64,000 bases of DNA from assembly GCF_000024025.1 (NCBI RefSeq), contig NC_013131.1, forward strand, positions 5,766,001-5,830,000, given 5' to 3'. The position numbers and the translations under genes are program-made. Of this stretch, positions 1-9,109 are shown piece after piece; within the stretch, counting starts at the first letter, position 1; each line of letters starts with the position of its first letter. A model generated the notes under the pieces. The model saw only the letters and a program-made list of their open reading frames with translations. It searched no databases and had not been told where the DNA came from. Source of the DNA: Catenulispora acidiphila DSM 44928. GTDB lineage: Bacteria > Actinomycetota > Actinomycetes > Streptomycetales > Catenulisporaceae.

Positions 1-453
1 GGTCTGGTTGATGGGGAGGCGGACGATGCCGATGTCGGCGCGGGCGTCGTGGAGGACTTCGACTTGGTCGTGCCAGCCGGTGCGGAGCATGCGGACGTCG
101 AGGTCGGGGTGGTGGGCTCGCAGCCGGCTGATGACCGGGGTGACGGTGATGCCGGGCATGAAGCCGATGGTGAGGCGGGTGACGCCCTGCCCTGCGGCGC
201 GGACCCGCCTCTGGAGGGCGTCGGCGTTGGCCAGCAGCTGTTTGGCGTCCTGCACGAGCTGTTCGCCGGCCGGGGTGAGCACGGTGTGGCGGCGGTCGCG
301 CAGGAAGAGCTCCGTGCCCAGCTCGCCTTCGAGCACCCTGATCTGCCGGGACAGGACCGGCTGGGCGATGTGCAGGCGCTCGGCGGCGCGTCCGAAGTGC
401 AGCTCGTCGGCGACCGCGAGGAAGTAGCGCAGCTTGCGCAGGTCGACGTCCAT
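1..453 (-). CDS. LysR-family transcriptional regulator, C-terminal part off the left edge
   Basis: The first 151 residues of a LysR-type regulator are visible. An N-terminal winged helix-turn-helix begins MDVDLRKLRYFLAVADE, followed by the family-typical stretches AAERLHIAQPVLSRQIRVLE and LTPAGEQL. The start of the effector-binding (periplasmic-binding-fold) domain follows, with LTIGFMPG. The start is the ATG at 451-453, which gives the canonical LysR N-terminus. The gene lies 38 bp downstream of a dehydrogenase gene on the same strand, so the two may be co-transcribed; the ligand is unknown. The remainder, roughly 150 residues, is outside the window. Confidence 0.9.
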   Translation of the reverse strand, partial: MDVDLRKLRYFLAVADELHFGRAAERLHIAQPVLSRQIRVLEGELGTELFLRDRRHTVLTPAGEQLVQDAKQLLANADALQRRVRAAGQGVTRLTIGFMPGITVTPVISRLRAHHPDLDVRMLRTGWHDQVEVLHDARADIGIVRLPINQT

Positions 454-491
454 GCGGTCCCTCCGGTTGGTCAAGTGCGGGTCAGCCGCGG

Positions 492-1352
492 TCAGCCGCG
501 GGTGAGCGTGCCGATCGGGTCGGTGTGCGCCGGTGTCCAGCCCAGGTCGCGGCGGGCCTTGGCCGAGGTCAGGCGCTGGTCCAGGGCGAAGGCGTCCGCG
601 ACGGGTCCCATCTGGGCGCGCGCCTGCTCCAGCGTGATCGAGACCGTCTTGCCCTCCAGCCCGGCGCCGTACGCCGCCGCCTCAGCGACCTGCTTCATCG
701 TGGGGTGGCCCTCGCCGACGCCGATGTAGACCGATCCCGCCTTCGCCGCGAGCGCCGCGACGTAGAGCGTGGCGACGTCGTCGACGTGCACCAGCGCCCA
801 CCGGTTGGCGCCGTCACCGATATACGGAACAGCACCAGCGATTTTACCCGGCGCGATCAAGAAATGGTCGATCAACCGGTTGTCGCCGCCGTAAAGCAGT
901 CCCGGCTGCACGATGACGGGCCGACCCCCACCGGCGGAAGCACGCGCCAGGACCGCGTCCTCGACCGGCTTGCGCCACGCCACCACCTCCGGCGGATTCC
1001 AGGCGGCGGTCTCGTCCCGCACGCCGTCGGTGTCGCCATAGACCCAGCTGCCGCCGGTGTGCACGTACGTTCCGGCGCCGACGCCGTCCTGCAGCGCGGT
1101 GGCCGCGGCGAGATCCATGTCGGCGGAGGTGGCCTGCGCCAGGTGGATCACCGCCTCGGCGCGCGCGGCAGCGTGGTTGAGCACGTCGAGGTCGGTGAGC
1201 GAGCCGCGTACGGCGATCGCGCCGACGTCGGTCACCGCCTGCGCCGACGCGTCGCCGCGCGCCAACGCCTCGACGGCGTGGCCACGCCGGACCAGCTCGG
1301 TGATGGTGGCGCGGCCGATGTAGCCGGAGCCGCCGGTCAGGAAGATCCTCAT
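492..1352 (-). CDS. NAD(P)-binding epimerase/dehydratase-like protein (extended SDR)
   Basis: A 286-residue Rossmann-fold protein of the NAD-dependent epimerase/dehydratase class. It starts MRIFLTGGSGYIGRAT, the glycine-rich dinucleotide-binding motif TGGSGYIG at the very N-terminus. A later GGSWVYGDTDG region stands where extended SDRs have their catalytic Tyr segment, but the usual YxxxK is not clear. I chose the ATG at 1352 because it places the Rossmann strand at the N-terminus and has GAGG eight bases upstream; an in-frame ATG exists at 1385. It is probably an oxidoreductase acting on a small metabolite; the substrate cannot be read from sequence. It is transcribed away from the glycosidase at 1639 and towards the LysR gene. 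Confidence 0.8.
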   Translation of the reverse strand: MRIFLTGGSGYIGRATITELVRRGHAVEALARGDASAQAVTDVGAIAVRGSLTDLDVLNHAAARAEAVIHLAQATSADMDLAAATALQDGVGAGTYVHTGGSWVYGDTDGVRDETAAWNPPEVVAWRKPVEDAVLARASAGGGRPVIVQPGLLYGGDNRLIDHFLIAPGKIAGAVPYIGDGANRWALVHVDDVATLYVAALAAKAGSVYIGVGEGHPTMKQVAEAAAYGAGLEGKTVSITLEQARAQMGPVADAFALDQRLTSAKARRDLGWTPAHTDPIGTLTRG

Positions 1353-1447
1353 GTCGTCATCCTCATACTTCTTCTCGCTCTTCATCGGGTGCATCTCCAC
1401 GATGCGGCCTGGTCAGGGCCGGTGTCCAAGACCTCTTCGGGCGGCTG

Positions 1448-1466
1448 TGATACCCCCGGGGTATCA
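1448..1466. promoter_or_regulatory. Perfect palindrome, CsoR-family-operator-like
   Basis: TGATACCCC-C-GGGGTATCA is a perfect 9-bp inverted repeat around one central C, in the divergent region between the dehydrogenase (start 1352) and the secreted glycosidase (start 1639). The GATACCCC/GGGGTATC arms resemble the G-tract operators bound by CsoR/CstR-type repressors. No CsoR-like gene is in the window, so the assignment is by pattern only. Confidence 0.45.
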
Positions 1467-1638
1467 GGGACGCACCCGAGACAGTGCGCGAGGGTGCGAG
1501 ATTTTTCTGACATCTGAGAGTTTTTTTCAATCAGAGATCCAGATATTGCTCCCCGTTGTCTTCGCTGTTACGTTCCTCCGTGCTCTCTGTGCTCTCCGAG
1601 TTCGAGATCTCGCCGCGACACTCCCGGAGGAACACCCC

Positions 1639-4600
1639 ATGAGGATCAGTAGACGTACAACCGGCGCCCTGCTGGCAGGCGCCCTCGCCCTGGCGGGCCT
1701 GTCCACCTCGGCCGCCCTGACCGCGGCGCCCGCCCACGCCGCGTCCGCGCCGACCACCCCGATCTGGTCCACCCAGCTCGACTTCGACAACGGCGGCGCC
1801 GCCTGGTCAGAGCCCTACTTCGCGGCGCTGGCGGCCAAAGGGCTGACCACCGCCGAGCTGAACATGCCCTGGGGCACGATCGAGCCGTCGGCCGGGACCT
1901 TCAGTTTCACGATCTGGGACCAGGAGTTGGCGAACGCCGCCGCTGCCGGCATCCAGCTGATCCCGGTCTTCTGGCAGTCCGGGTGGGGCGGCAGCCCCGC
2001 ACCGTGGATCACCGACTTGGAGAAGACCAGCACCGGGGCGGCAGGCGTGGCTCCGGACTGGTGGAACACCACCGAGCAGGCGCAGTACTTCACCTATGTC
2101 GAGAACACCATCCAGAACTCCATCGCACAGCCCGGCGGCTACGGCGGCGCGGTCCTGGACTACGGATTCCTCGACGCGCAGTGGGACATCAGCGGCTCCG
2201 GCGGCGGCTATGCCAGCGGCGACATCACCGAGTTCCAGAACGTGTACCTGCCGAACGCCTTCGGCACCATCGCCGCCTTCAACGCCGCCGAGGGCACGTC
2301 CTACACAGCCTTCAGCCAGGTACCTGCGCAGGCTTCCGGACAGCCGTTGTTCGGGGTGTTCCAAGCCTTCCGCGCCTGGAGCGTCGAGCAGACCTACGGT
2401 GCGCTGACCGCCGCCGTCCGCAAGATCACCGCGAACACGCCGCTGTACTACTACTACGGCGGCAGCTACGGGAACGTGACGAACTACGCCAACAACCCCG
2501 ACAGCTTCTTCAAGCTCGCCAAGCAGTACAACGTCACCATCATCGCCGACTCGGCCAGCAACACCGGCATGACGCTGGCGATGACGAGCCTCGGGCGCGC
2601 CTACGGCGTGAAGGTCGCCGAGGAGTGGACGGCGCCGAATTCGGACTCTGAGTTGGCCGCGTACGCCGTGCAGTGGCTCGACAGCTACGGGATGACGTTC
2701 CCGCAAGCCGGCGGCGAGGACTTCTTCATCCACGACGGCACCTCGAAGGACACCGTCGGCTACCCGATCTACACCAGCTGGCTGCCGACCCTGAAGAGCC
2801 TGTCGGGCACCTACCCGCAGCAGCCCACCGCGCTGTACATCGACGTCTCGCAGGGCTATGGCAACACCAACGGCGGCAGCCTGAACACCGTGGAGAGCCA
2901 GGCGGCGGCCATCTGGAACAGCTTCCAGTCCGGACTGGCGGTCGTCACCAGCCAAGAGGTGGCGAACGGCGCGGTGAGCCTGTCCTCGTTCAACGCCGTG
3001 CTGCCGCTCAACGGGGTCGATGCGAATCTGACCTCGTACAAGAACGGCGGCGGCGCCCTGCTGACGTCCGCGGCGCAGCTGACTCAGCATGCGAGCGCCT
3101 ACGCGGTGATCGACGCGCCCTACGTCGGCGACGTGCAAGCCGTGCCGGTCCTGGCGGCCAGTCACACCAGTGCCTCGCTGACCTTGGCGGACATCACCAC
3201 CGGAACCGCCTACAACGCGCCGATCGCGATCAACCCGGCCGGGCTCGGCCTGAACTCGGGCAGCTACTACGTCGTCAACGCCGCCGGGACAGCACTCCCC
3301 CAGACCGTCCAGTCGAACGGACAGATCTGCGTGAGCGCGAACCTCGGCGCGGCGAGCCTGGCCGAGTGGACCGTCAAGGCCGGGCCGGTGCCCGCCGGGA
3401 CCGCCTCGTCCGGCTGTCCGACCACGTACACCGGAGCCACGTCGGTGAGCGCCACCGCCGGCCAGTCCGGCGGCGGGTTGACCTTCCTGGGCGTCGGCGC
3501 GACGAACCAGGGCTCTGACGGAAACCTGACACAGATCACCCAAGGCGGCCAGACCGCCTATGAGACCTGGACGTCCGCGCAAAGCGGCGCGACCGGCTCG
3601 GCCGACGTCTACCTCCAGGCGGCGCCGATGTCCGCGGTCGAGGCGGCCGCGACCATCTCGATGCAGGTCACCTATTGGGCGACCGCCGGTCAGGGCTTCA
3701 CCGTGCAGTACAGCACGCCGACGAACAAGTACCAGAACGGACCGAGCGTCACCAGCCCGGGCACCGGGACCTGGACCACGGCGACCGTCCAGCTCACGAA
3801 CGCCCAACTCGGCGAGTTGGAGAACGGAGGCGCCGACCTGCGGCTCGCCGTCGCCGATGTCACCACGCCGCTGATCGTGCGCAGCATCACCATGTCGGCC
3901 GGGAACAGCAGCGCGCCGGTCCTGGCCGCGACGCCGAGCTCGCTGTCGTTCGGCAGCGTGAGCACCGGTTCGACCAGCGCGGCCCGCACGGTGACCATCA
4001 CCAACTCCGGCAACGCCGCGGCGAGCGTTTCCAGCATCTCGACGACCAGCGGCTTCGCCCAGACCAACACCTGCGGATCCAGCATCGCCGCGGGAGCGAG
4101 CTGCACGGCGAGCGTCACCTTCTCCCCCACCGCCGCTCAGACCTACAGCGGCAACCTGACGGTCACCAGCACCGCGACCGGCAGCCCTCTGATAGTCGCG
4201 CTGTCCGGAACGGGCACGAGTTCGAGCACGAACCTCGCGCTCAACAAGCCGATCAGCGCCTCTACTGTCCAGCAGAACTACGTCCCCACCAACGCCGTCG
4301 ACGGCAACACGGGCACGTACTGGGAGAGCCGGGACGGGACCTGGCCGAGCAGTCTGACCGTGGATCTGGGTTCGACACAGACGCTCAGCCACACGGTCAT
4401 CGACCTGCCACCGCTGTCCGTCTGGCAGACGCGGACCCAGACCCTGTCCGTCCTGGGCTCGACCAACAACTCCACCTGGACGACCATCGTCGCCTCAGCG
4501 GTCTACACGTGGAATCCGAGCACGGGCAACACCGTGACCATCACGTTCCCCGCCGGCACGGCGTACCGGTACGTGCAGCTGAACTTCACGGCGAACAACG

Positions 4601-4644
4601 TGCAGAACGGCGCGCAGGTCTCCGAGTGGCAGCTCTTCGGCTGA
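1639..4644 (+). CDS. Secreted multidomain glycoside hydrolase (clan-A type, GH42-like) with choice-of-anchor and F5/8 domains
   Basis: A 1001-residue secreted enzyme. A Sec signal peptide (MRISRRTTGALLAGALALAG, cleavage near AHA-AS, residue 36) is followed by a TIM-barrel-like region (about 45-560) with motifs such as TAELNMPWGTIEPSAGTF, typical of GH42/clan-A enzymes. A beta-sandwich domain follows (about 590-755). Next comes an ASH/choice-of-anchor-D domain (from 759, LSFGSVSTGSTSAARTVTI), and last an F5/8 type C carbohydrate-binding domain (863-1001, NLALNKPISAS). The start ATG has GGAGG at 1626-1630. It is likely a beta-galactosidase-like or related polysaccharide-degrading enzyme outside the cell; the exact family is uncertain. 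The palindrome at 1448 may control it. Confidence 0.8.
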   Translation: MRISRRTTGALLAGALALAGLSTSAALTAAPAHAASAPTTPIWSTQLDFDNGGAAWSEPYFAALAAKGLTTAELNMPWGTIEPSAGTFSFTIWDQELANAAAAGIQLIPVFWQSGWGGSPAPWITDLEKTSTGAAGVAPDWWNTTEQAQYFTYVENTIQNSIAQPGGYGGAVLDYGFLDAQWDISGSGGGYASGDITEFQNVYLPNAFGTIAAFNAAEGTSYTAFSQVPAQASGQPLFGVFQAFRAWSVEQTYGALTAAVRKITANTPLYYYYGGSYGNVTNYANNPDSFFKLAKQYNVTIIADSASNTGMTLAMTSLGRAYGVKVAEEWTAPNSDSELAAYAVQWLDSYGMTFPQAGGEDFFIHDGTSKDTVGYPIYTSWLPTLKSLSGTYPQQPTALYIDVSQGYGNTNGGSLNTVESQAAAIWNSFQSGLAVVTSQEVANGAVSLSSFNAVLPLNGVDANLTSYKNGGGALLTSAAQLTQHASAYAVIDAPYVGDVQAVPVLAASHTSASLTLADITTGTAYNAPIAINPAGLGLNSGSYYVVNAAGTALPQTVQSNGQICVSANLGAASLAEWTVKAGPVPAGTASSGCPTTYTGATSVSATAGQSGGGLTFLGVGATNQGSDGNLTQITQGGQTAYETWTSAQSGATGSADVYLQAAPMSAVEAAATISMQVTYWATAGQGFTVQYSTPTNKYQNGPSVTSPGTGTWTTATVQLTNAQLGELENGGADLRLAVADVTTPLIVRSITMSAGNSSAPVLAATPSSLSFGSVSTGSTSAARTVTITNSGNAAASVSSISTTSGFAQTNTCGSSIAAGASCTASVTFSPTAAQTYSGNLTVTSTATGSPLIVALSGTGTSSSTNLALNKPISASTVQQNYVPTNAVDGNTGTYWESRDGTWPSSLTVDLGSTQTLSHTVIDLPPLSVWQTRTQTLSVLGSTNNSTWTTIVASAVYTWNPSTGNTVTITFPAGTAYRYVQLNFTANNVQNGAQVSEWQLFG

Positions 4645-4812
4645 CTCCTGCGGTGGTGCGTGGACAGACCGGGACGATGGGTCAGCCCACGCACCGCCGC
4701 GTCAGGACAGCGTGGTGATTCAAGATCCATGACGGATCCATGCCGCGGAACGCCTCGTCATTCCCCGTGTTAAAGAGCACGTTCCGCATCCCCCTGCGGC
4801 GGTCCACGCTGG

Positions 4813-4833
4813 AGCCGGCAAGCCGGCTTTCTT
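4813..4833 (+). terminator. Hairpin with T-rich tail after the glycosidase
   Basis: AGCCGGC-AA-GCCGGCT followed by TTCTT, about 170 bp past the glycosidase stop. The two-base loop means the real hairpin opens one pair. It is a plausible Rho-independent terminator. Nothing coding is seen between 4645 and 4935. Confidence 0.45.
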
Positions 4834-4868
4834 CGTGTCCATATTCGCTGCCGTGCAGGTGAGGGCGC

Positions 4869-4928
4869 ATCACCGGAACCCGGTGATTTCAGGGCCCGTT
4901 GACAGGCGGCGTGTGCGCCTGGTACCGA
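4869..4928 (+). promoter_or_regulatory. Promoter of the LuxR/MalT regulator with an upstream inverted repeat
   Basis: A TTGACA -35 box (4899-4904) is followed after 18 bp by TACCGA (4923-4928). The GTG start of the regulator is at 4936, just where transcription would begin, and no ribosome-binding site precedes it. This suggests a leaderless mRNA. An 8-bp inverted repeat ATCACCGG-AAC-CCGGTGAT (4869-4887) sits directly upstream of the -35 box and could be an activator or repressor site. Confidence 0.45.
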
Positions 4929-4935
4929 CATTCAC

Positions 4936-7743
4936 GTGCCGATCACAGCTGCGACGTCTGCACGGAACGCCGCGCGTTACCCCACGGAGCGCCCCAACCG
5001 TCTCCCCCTGATCGCCCGGGACGGTCTGGTTGCGGAATTGGACCAGGCCGCGGCCGGCAAGGTGACGGTCATCACCGCACCCGCCGGCAGCGGGAAGTCC
5101 TCATTGCTGCGGGCGTGGGCCGACCGGCAGGACCGGCAGCACCGGCTGGCGATCGTCCAGGTCCCCCGCGACCAGCCCGACGGCCAGCTGTTCTGGCTCT
5201 CGCTGCTGACCACGGTGCGCCGCCTGAGCGGCGAGCCGATCGCCGCCGATCCGCCCGCCGCCGCGCCGGAGTTCAGCGCCGCGACCGCCGTCGAGCGCAT
5301 CCTGGAGAAGCTGGCGGAGATCCCCGAGCGTGTCAGCCTGCTGATCGACGACGTCCACGAACTGACGGCGCCGGAGACCTTCGCCGATCTCACCCGGCTG
5401 CTCGCCGACCTGCCCGACCACGTCTCGGTGATCCTGGCCACCCGGCGGAACCTGCCGCTGCGGCTGCACCGCCTGCGCCTGACCGGGCAGCTGACCGACC
5501 TGCGCGCGGCCGATCTGCGCTTCAGCGAGGACGAGACCCGCGCGCTGCTGGCGGCGTCGGGGATCACGCTGTCGGACGCCGGCGTGGCCCGGCTCCTGGA
5601 GCGCACCGAGGGCTGGGCCGCCGGGCTGCGGCTGGCGGTGCTGTCCCTGACCGGGCACCCCGATCCGGAGCGGTTCGTCGCCGAGTTCGGCGGGAGCAAC
5701 CGCACGGTCGCGGAGTACTTGCTCGCGGAGATGCTGGAGCGGCAGCCGCAGGATATCCAGGACCTGCTGCTGCGCACCTCGATCCTGACCCGGATCAGCG
5801 GGGAGCTCGCCGACGCGCTCACCGGCCGCGTCGGCTCCGAGCCGATCCTGCTCGACCTGGAGGACGCCAACGCCTTCGTGGTCTCCCTGGACGCCGAGCG
5901 CACCTGGTTCCGCTACCACCACCTGTTCGCCGACCTGCTGCAGCTGGAGCTGCGCCGAGTCCACCCCGACGAGGGGCGCGGGCTGCACCGCCGGGCCGCG
6001 GACTGGTTCGCCGAAGCCGGGATGACCGTCGAGGCCATCCGGCACACCCAGGCTGCCGGCGACTGGTCCGCCGCGGCGAACCTGTTCTCCCACCACGCGT
6101 TCGGCATGATGCTCGACGGCCAACTGGAGACCATGCAGTCGCTGCTGGAGGCGTTCCCGACCGGTCCGGCGGCCGACCTGCCGGCGCTGAGCGTGGTCCG
6201 CGCGATGGTCGACGTCTGGCACGGCCGCCTGGACGAGGCCGCCGCGCACCTGGCGGCGGCCAAGGCCGGGCCGGACCCGGCGCCGCCCTCGGCGCGCGCC
6301 GAGGCTCAGATCAGCGCGCTGGAGCTGGTGCTGGCGCGGCGCCGGGGCGACGTCGACACGGTGCTGCGGCTGGCTCGCGTGCTCGCCGTCTCGACCACTT
6401 CCGCTTATGCCTGCCCGCCCGCGTCTGCCTGCGCCTTAGCCGTCGAAGCCGGTTCTGACTCCGAGTCCGAGTCCGAGTCCGGATCTGACTCGGTCTCGAC
6501 GCCTACCTCTACCTCCGCCGCCGTCTCCGCTGACGAGCTCGCGCTGGGCGCCGACCTGCGGGTGCTGGTCCTGATGAACCTCGGCATCGTCGAGGCCTGG
6601 GCCGGCGGACTCGCCGACGGCGCCACGTACCTGACGCACGCCGTCGAGCTGGCCCGCGTGATCGGGCGGCCGTATCTGGAGGTGACCTGTCTGGCCCAGC
6701 TCGCGTTCGCCACCAAGCTGCACAGCTTCGCCGAGACCCGGCGCGTGTGCGAGCAGGCGGTCGCGCTGGCGGCGCGGCACGGCTGGGACACCGCCCCGGT
6801 CCTAGCGCCGGCGCTGGTCACCCTGGCGTGCCTGCAGGTGTTCACCGGCGAGTTCGAGCACGGTCAGGACACCATCGACCGTGCGGAGGAAGCGCTGCTC
6901 CTGGACGCCGGAGCCGACATCGGGCTGTTGCACCGGACCACCAAGGGGATGCTGCACGCCACTCAAGGCCGCCTGGCCGAAGCCGAGGCCGAGTTCGCCG
7001 CCGCCTACGACCTGCAGTCGCAGATGCGGTACCCGCACGCGCTGAGCGGTTACGTCGCGGGCTGGTTGGCCGCCGCCAAGGCGCGGCGCGGGTCGACGGA
7101 CGCCGCGCGCGCCGTCATCGACAAGCTCGATGCCACGCTGTTCGACTCCGGGGAGATCCGCAACGCCCGCGCGGTGATCGCGCTTCGAGAGGGGGACGTG
7201 GCGGGGGCGCTGGACGTCGTCACACCGGTCACCAACGGCTCCGCCAGCGCGGTCCACGCGACCACCCTGGTCGAGGCGAACGCGCTGGAGGCGCTCGCAT
7301 ATCACCGGAGCGGCATTCCGGCGTCCGCAGCCAGGGCTCAGGAGGCTGTCGAACGCGCCCTCGCCGCCGCCGAGCCCGAACGGCTGATCCTGCCGCTGGT
7401 CATGGTCGGCGCGGGCGAGGTGCTCGAGACGGTGCCACGGCAGCGATCGGCGCACGCCTCGCTGCTCACGGACATCCTCGACATCATCCACGGATCAGCA
7501 CCGGCGGCGACGGCTTCGGACCAGCCGGCAGTCCCGGAGCTCAGTCCCACGGAACTACGGATCCTGCGTTACCTCCCCACCAACATGTCCCGCCCCCAGA
7601 TCGCCGGCGAGCTGTCGGTATCGGTGAACACGATCTCCACACACGTCCGCAGCATCTACGCCAAGCTCCAGGCGACCGACCGCGCCTCAGCCGTACAGCG
7701 AGCACGGGAGCTCCGACTGCTGGCCGCCGGACCCTCGCGCTAG
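4936..7743 (+). CDS. MalT/LAL-type LuxR transcriptional regulator
   Basis: A 935-residue regulator of the large ATP-binding LuxR class. An N-terminal P-loop ATPase carries Walker A (TAPAGSGKSSLL, about residues 37-48) and Walker B (SLLIDDVHEL). A long TPR-like helical region follows, and a C-terminal LuxR helix-turn-helix lies in the last 65 residues (LSPTELRILRYLPTNMSRPQ, then VSVNTISTHVRSIYAKLQA). Oddities are a low-complexity acidic insert around residues 507-520 (DSESESESGSDS), encoded by tandem GAGTCC repeats near 6460, and a rare TTA leucine codon at 6436-6438. The GTG start at 4936 has no ribosome-binding site but fits a leaderless transcript. The target may be the dehydrogenase 51 bp downstream. 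Confidence 0.88.
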   Translation: MPITAATSARNAARYPTERPNRLPLIARDGLVAELDQAAAGKVTVITAPAGSGKSSLLRAWADRQDRQHRLAIVQVPRDQPDGQLFWLSLLTTVRRLSGEPIAADPPAAAPEFSAATAVERILEKLAEIPERVSLLIDDVHELTAPETFADLTRLLADLPDHVSVILATRRNLPLRLHRLRLTGQLTDLRAADLRFSEDETRALLAASGITLSDAGVARLLERTEGWAAGLRLAVLSLTGHPDPERFVAEFGGSNRTVAEYLLAEMLERQPQDIQDLLLRTSILTRISGELADALTGRVGSEPILLDLEDANAFVVSLDAERTWFRYHHLFADLLQLELRRVHPDEGRGLHRRAADWFAEAGMTVEAIRHTQAAGDWSAAANLFSHHAFGMMLDGQLETMQSLLEAFPTGPAADLPALSVVRAMVDVWHGRLDEAAAHLAAAKAGPDPAPPSARAEAQISALELVLARRRGDVDTVLRLARVLAVSTTSAYACPPASACALAVEAGSDSESESESGSDSVSTPTSTSAAVSADELALGADLRVLVLMNLGIVEAWAGGLADGATYLTHAVELARVIGRPYLEVTCLAQLAFATKLHSFAETRRVCEQAVALAARHGWDTAPVLAPALVTLACLQVFTGEFEHGQDTIDRAEEALLLDAGADIGLLHRTTKGMLHATQGRLAEAEAEFAAAYDLQSQMRYPHALSGYVAGWLAAAKARRGSTDAARAVIDKLDATLFDSGEIRNARAVIALREGDVAGALDVVTPVTNGSASAVHATTLVEANALEALAYHRSGIPASAARAQEAVERALAAAEPERLILPLVMVGAGEVLETVPRQRSAHASLLTDILDIIHGSAPAATASDQPAVPELSPTELRILRYLPTNMSRPQIAGELSVSVNTISTHVRSIYAKLQATDRASAVQRARELRLLAAGPSR

Positions 7744-7794
7744 TGATGTGATGCCGCTCACATCCTGTCACGGGGGCGACGGGAGCGGTGTCTC

Positions 7795-8544
7795 GTGGGC
7801 ATGACCGACACACAGCAGTCCACAGTCCTGATCACCGGCGCCAACAAAGGCCTGGGCCACGAGGCCGCTCGTCGCCTGGGCAAGCTGGGATGGAAGGTTT
7901 TCCTCGGCTCACGGGACGAGGTTCGAGGCCGCGAGGCCGCCGAGAAACTGGCCGCCGACGGTATCGATGTCGTCCTGGTCCCGCTCGACGTCACCTCCGA
8001 GCAGTCGGTGACCGCTGCCGAGGAACTGGTCCGCGCGCACACCGATCGTCTGGATGTCCTGATCAACAACGCCGGCGCGCCCGGCCACGCGGTCCATCCC
8101 GCGCAGGCGACCGTCACCGAGGTCCATGCCGTCTACGACACCAACGTCTACGGCCCGATCCGCGTCACCCACGCCTTCCTGCCCCTGCTGCAAGCCGCCG
8201 ACCACCCCCGCGTGGTGATGGTGTCCAGCGCCGGCGGGGCGTTCTCAGTGGTGACCGACCCAAAGCAGCCGGTCTCGAAGATGCACGAACTCGCCTACAG
8301 CTCCTCGAAGGCAGCGCTCAACATGCTGACCGTCCGCTACGCGCAAGCGTTCCCCGCCATCAAGTTCAACGCCGCCACCCCCGGGGAGGTCGTGAACCAC
8401 ACCTTCGCAGCCACCGACATGAACAACTACATGGGCCAGCTGACCGTGACCGAAGGCACCGACTCGATCGTGGCACTGGCCCTGCTGGACCCTGACGGCC
8501 CGACCGGAACCTTCACCGATCGGCTCGGTCCCATACAGTGGTGA
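7795..8544 (+). CDS. Classical short-chain dehydrogenase/reductase
   Basis: A 249-residue classical SDR. It has the cofactor motif TGANKGLG near the N-terminus, the NNAG motif (DVLINNAGAPG), and the catalytic Ser and YxxxK region (VSSAGGAF, then AYSSSKAALNM). The length fits the family. The GTG at 7795 is preferred because GGGAG lies nine bases upstream; an in-frame ATG at 7801 is the alternative. It lies 51 bp after the LuxR/MalT regulator in the same direction and is probably its target or co-transcribed. NADP(H) preference and substrate cannot be assigned. Confidence 0.88.
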   Translation: MGMTDTQQSTVLITGANKGLGHEAARRLGKLGWKVFLGSRDEVRGREAAEKLAADGIDVVLVPLDVTSEQSVTAAEELVRAHTDRLDVLINNAGAPGHAVHPAQATVTEVHAVYDTNVYGPIRVTHAFLPLLQAADHPRVVMVSSAGGAFSVVTDPKQPVSKMHELAYSSSKAALNMLTVRYAQAFPAIKFNAATPGEVVNHTFAATDMNNYMGQLTVTEGTDSIVALALLDPDGPTGTFTDRLGPIQW

Positions 8545-8566
8545 TCATCCGGCCGTCCGTGCTCCG

Positions 8567-9109
8567 CTAGCGGGATGTCGCCATCAGAACAACAGCGACG
8601 TAGTAGCTCGCTATGGCCGCGACGGCCTTCCCGTCGAACTCCCATTTCAGGCCATGCCGCTCGGCACACTCGGCTGGTTCTGCGTGGTCGACGCGGGCCG
8701 CCACGGCGTCTCGGACGGCTTTCTTCTGCCGGTATCCGGTCAACGCCCCGGCGACCGAGGCGAGGTAGGGCCATGGCTTGATGCGCTGTCCGGCAGCTGT
8801 CGTGATCACCAGGTCGCCGCCTTCGATGGCGACACGCTCGAAGTGCGACAGCGGCACCTCTCGATAGCAGGACAGGTAGTGCACGCGGAGGGTGTCCTGC
8901 GTGATGACGACAGTGCACCGCCAAGCGAGCTGCCACAGGACCGCCGTGAGTACGGCCACAGCCACCACCGCTTCATCGGCATTGGCTCCCGGCGCGTGGA
9001 AGACCGCGACAGTCATGCCGCCGTTCGCACCGACGAGCCCGACGACGCCCATGACGGCGATCCACCTGCTGCGAAACACTGTCGTCAGGGGATGCGTGTC
9101 TTCCGTCAT
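8567..9109 (-). CDS. Membrane protein with PH-like domain
   Basis: A 180-residue protein with two N-terminal membrane segments (about residues 14-35 and 43-60). A compact region resembling bacterial PH domains follows (VVITQDTLRVHYLSCYREVP), and a final hydrophobic stretch lies near the C-terminus. Function is unknown; such proteins are common in actinobacteria. The start ATG overlaps the stop of the gene upstream (ATGA, 9106-9109), so the two are translationally coupled. It converges on the dehydrogenase, with a small CCGCTAGCGG palindrome at 8564-8573 between them. Confidence 0.75.
   Translation of the reverse strand: MTEDTHPLTTVFRSRWIAVMGVVGLVGANGGMTVAVFHAPGANADEAVVAVAVLTAVLWQLAWRCTVVITQDTLRVHYLSCYREVPLSHFERVAIEGGDLVITTAAGQRIKPWPYLASVAGALTGYRQKKAVRDAVAARVDHAEPAECAERHGLKWEFDGKAVAAIASYYVAVVLMATSR

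Noticed and set aside
1807-4392. 861-codon open frame antisense to the secreted glycosidase
   Set aside because: It is an Arg/Gly/Val-rich shadow typical of high-G+C DNA; the plus-strand frame has signal peptide, domains and ribosome-binding site.
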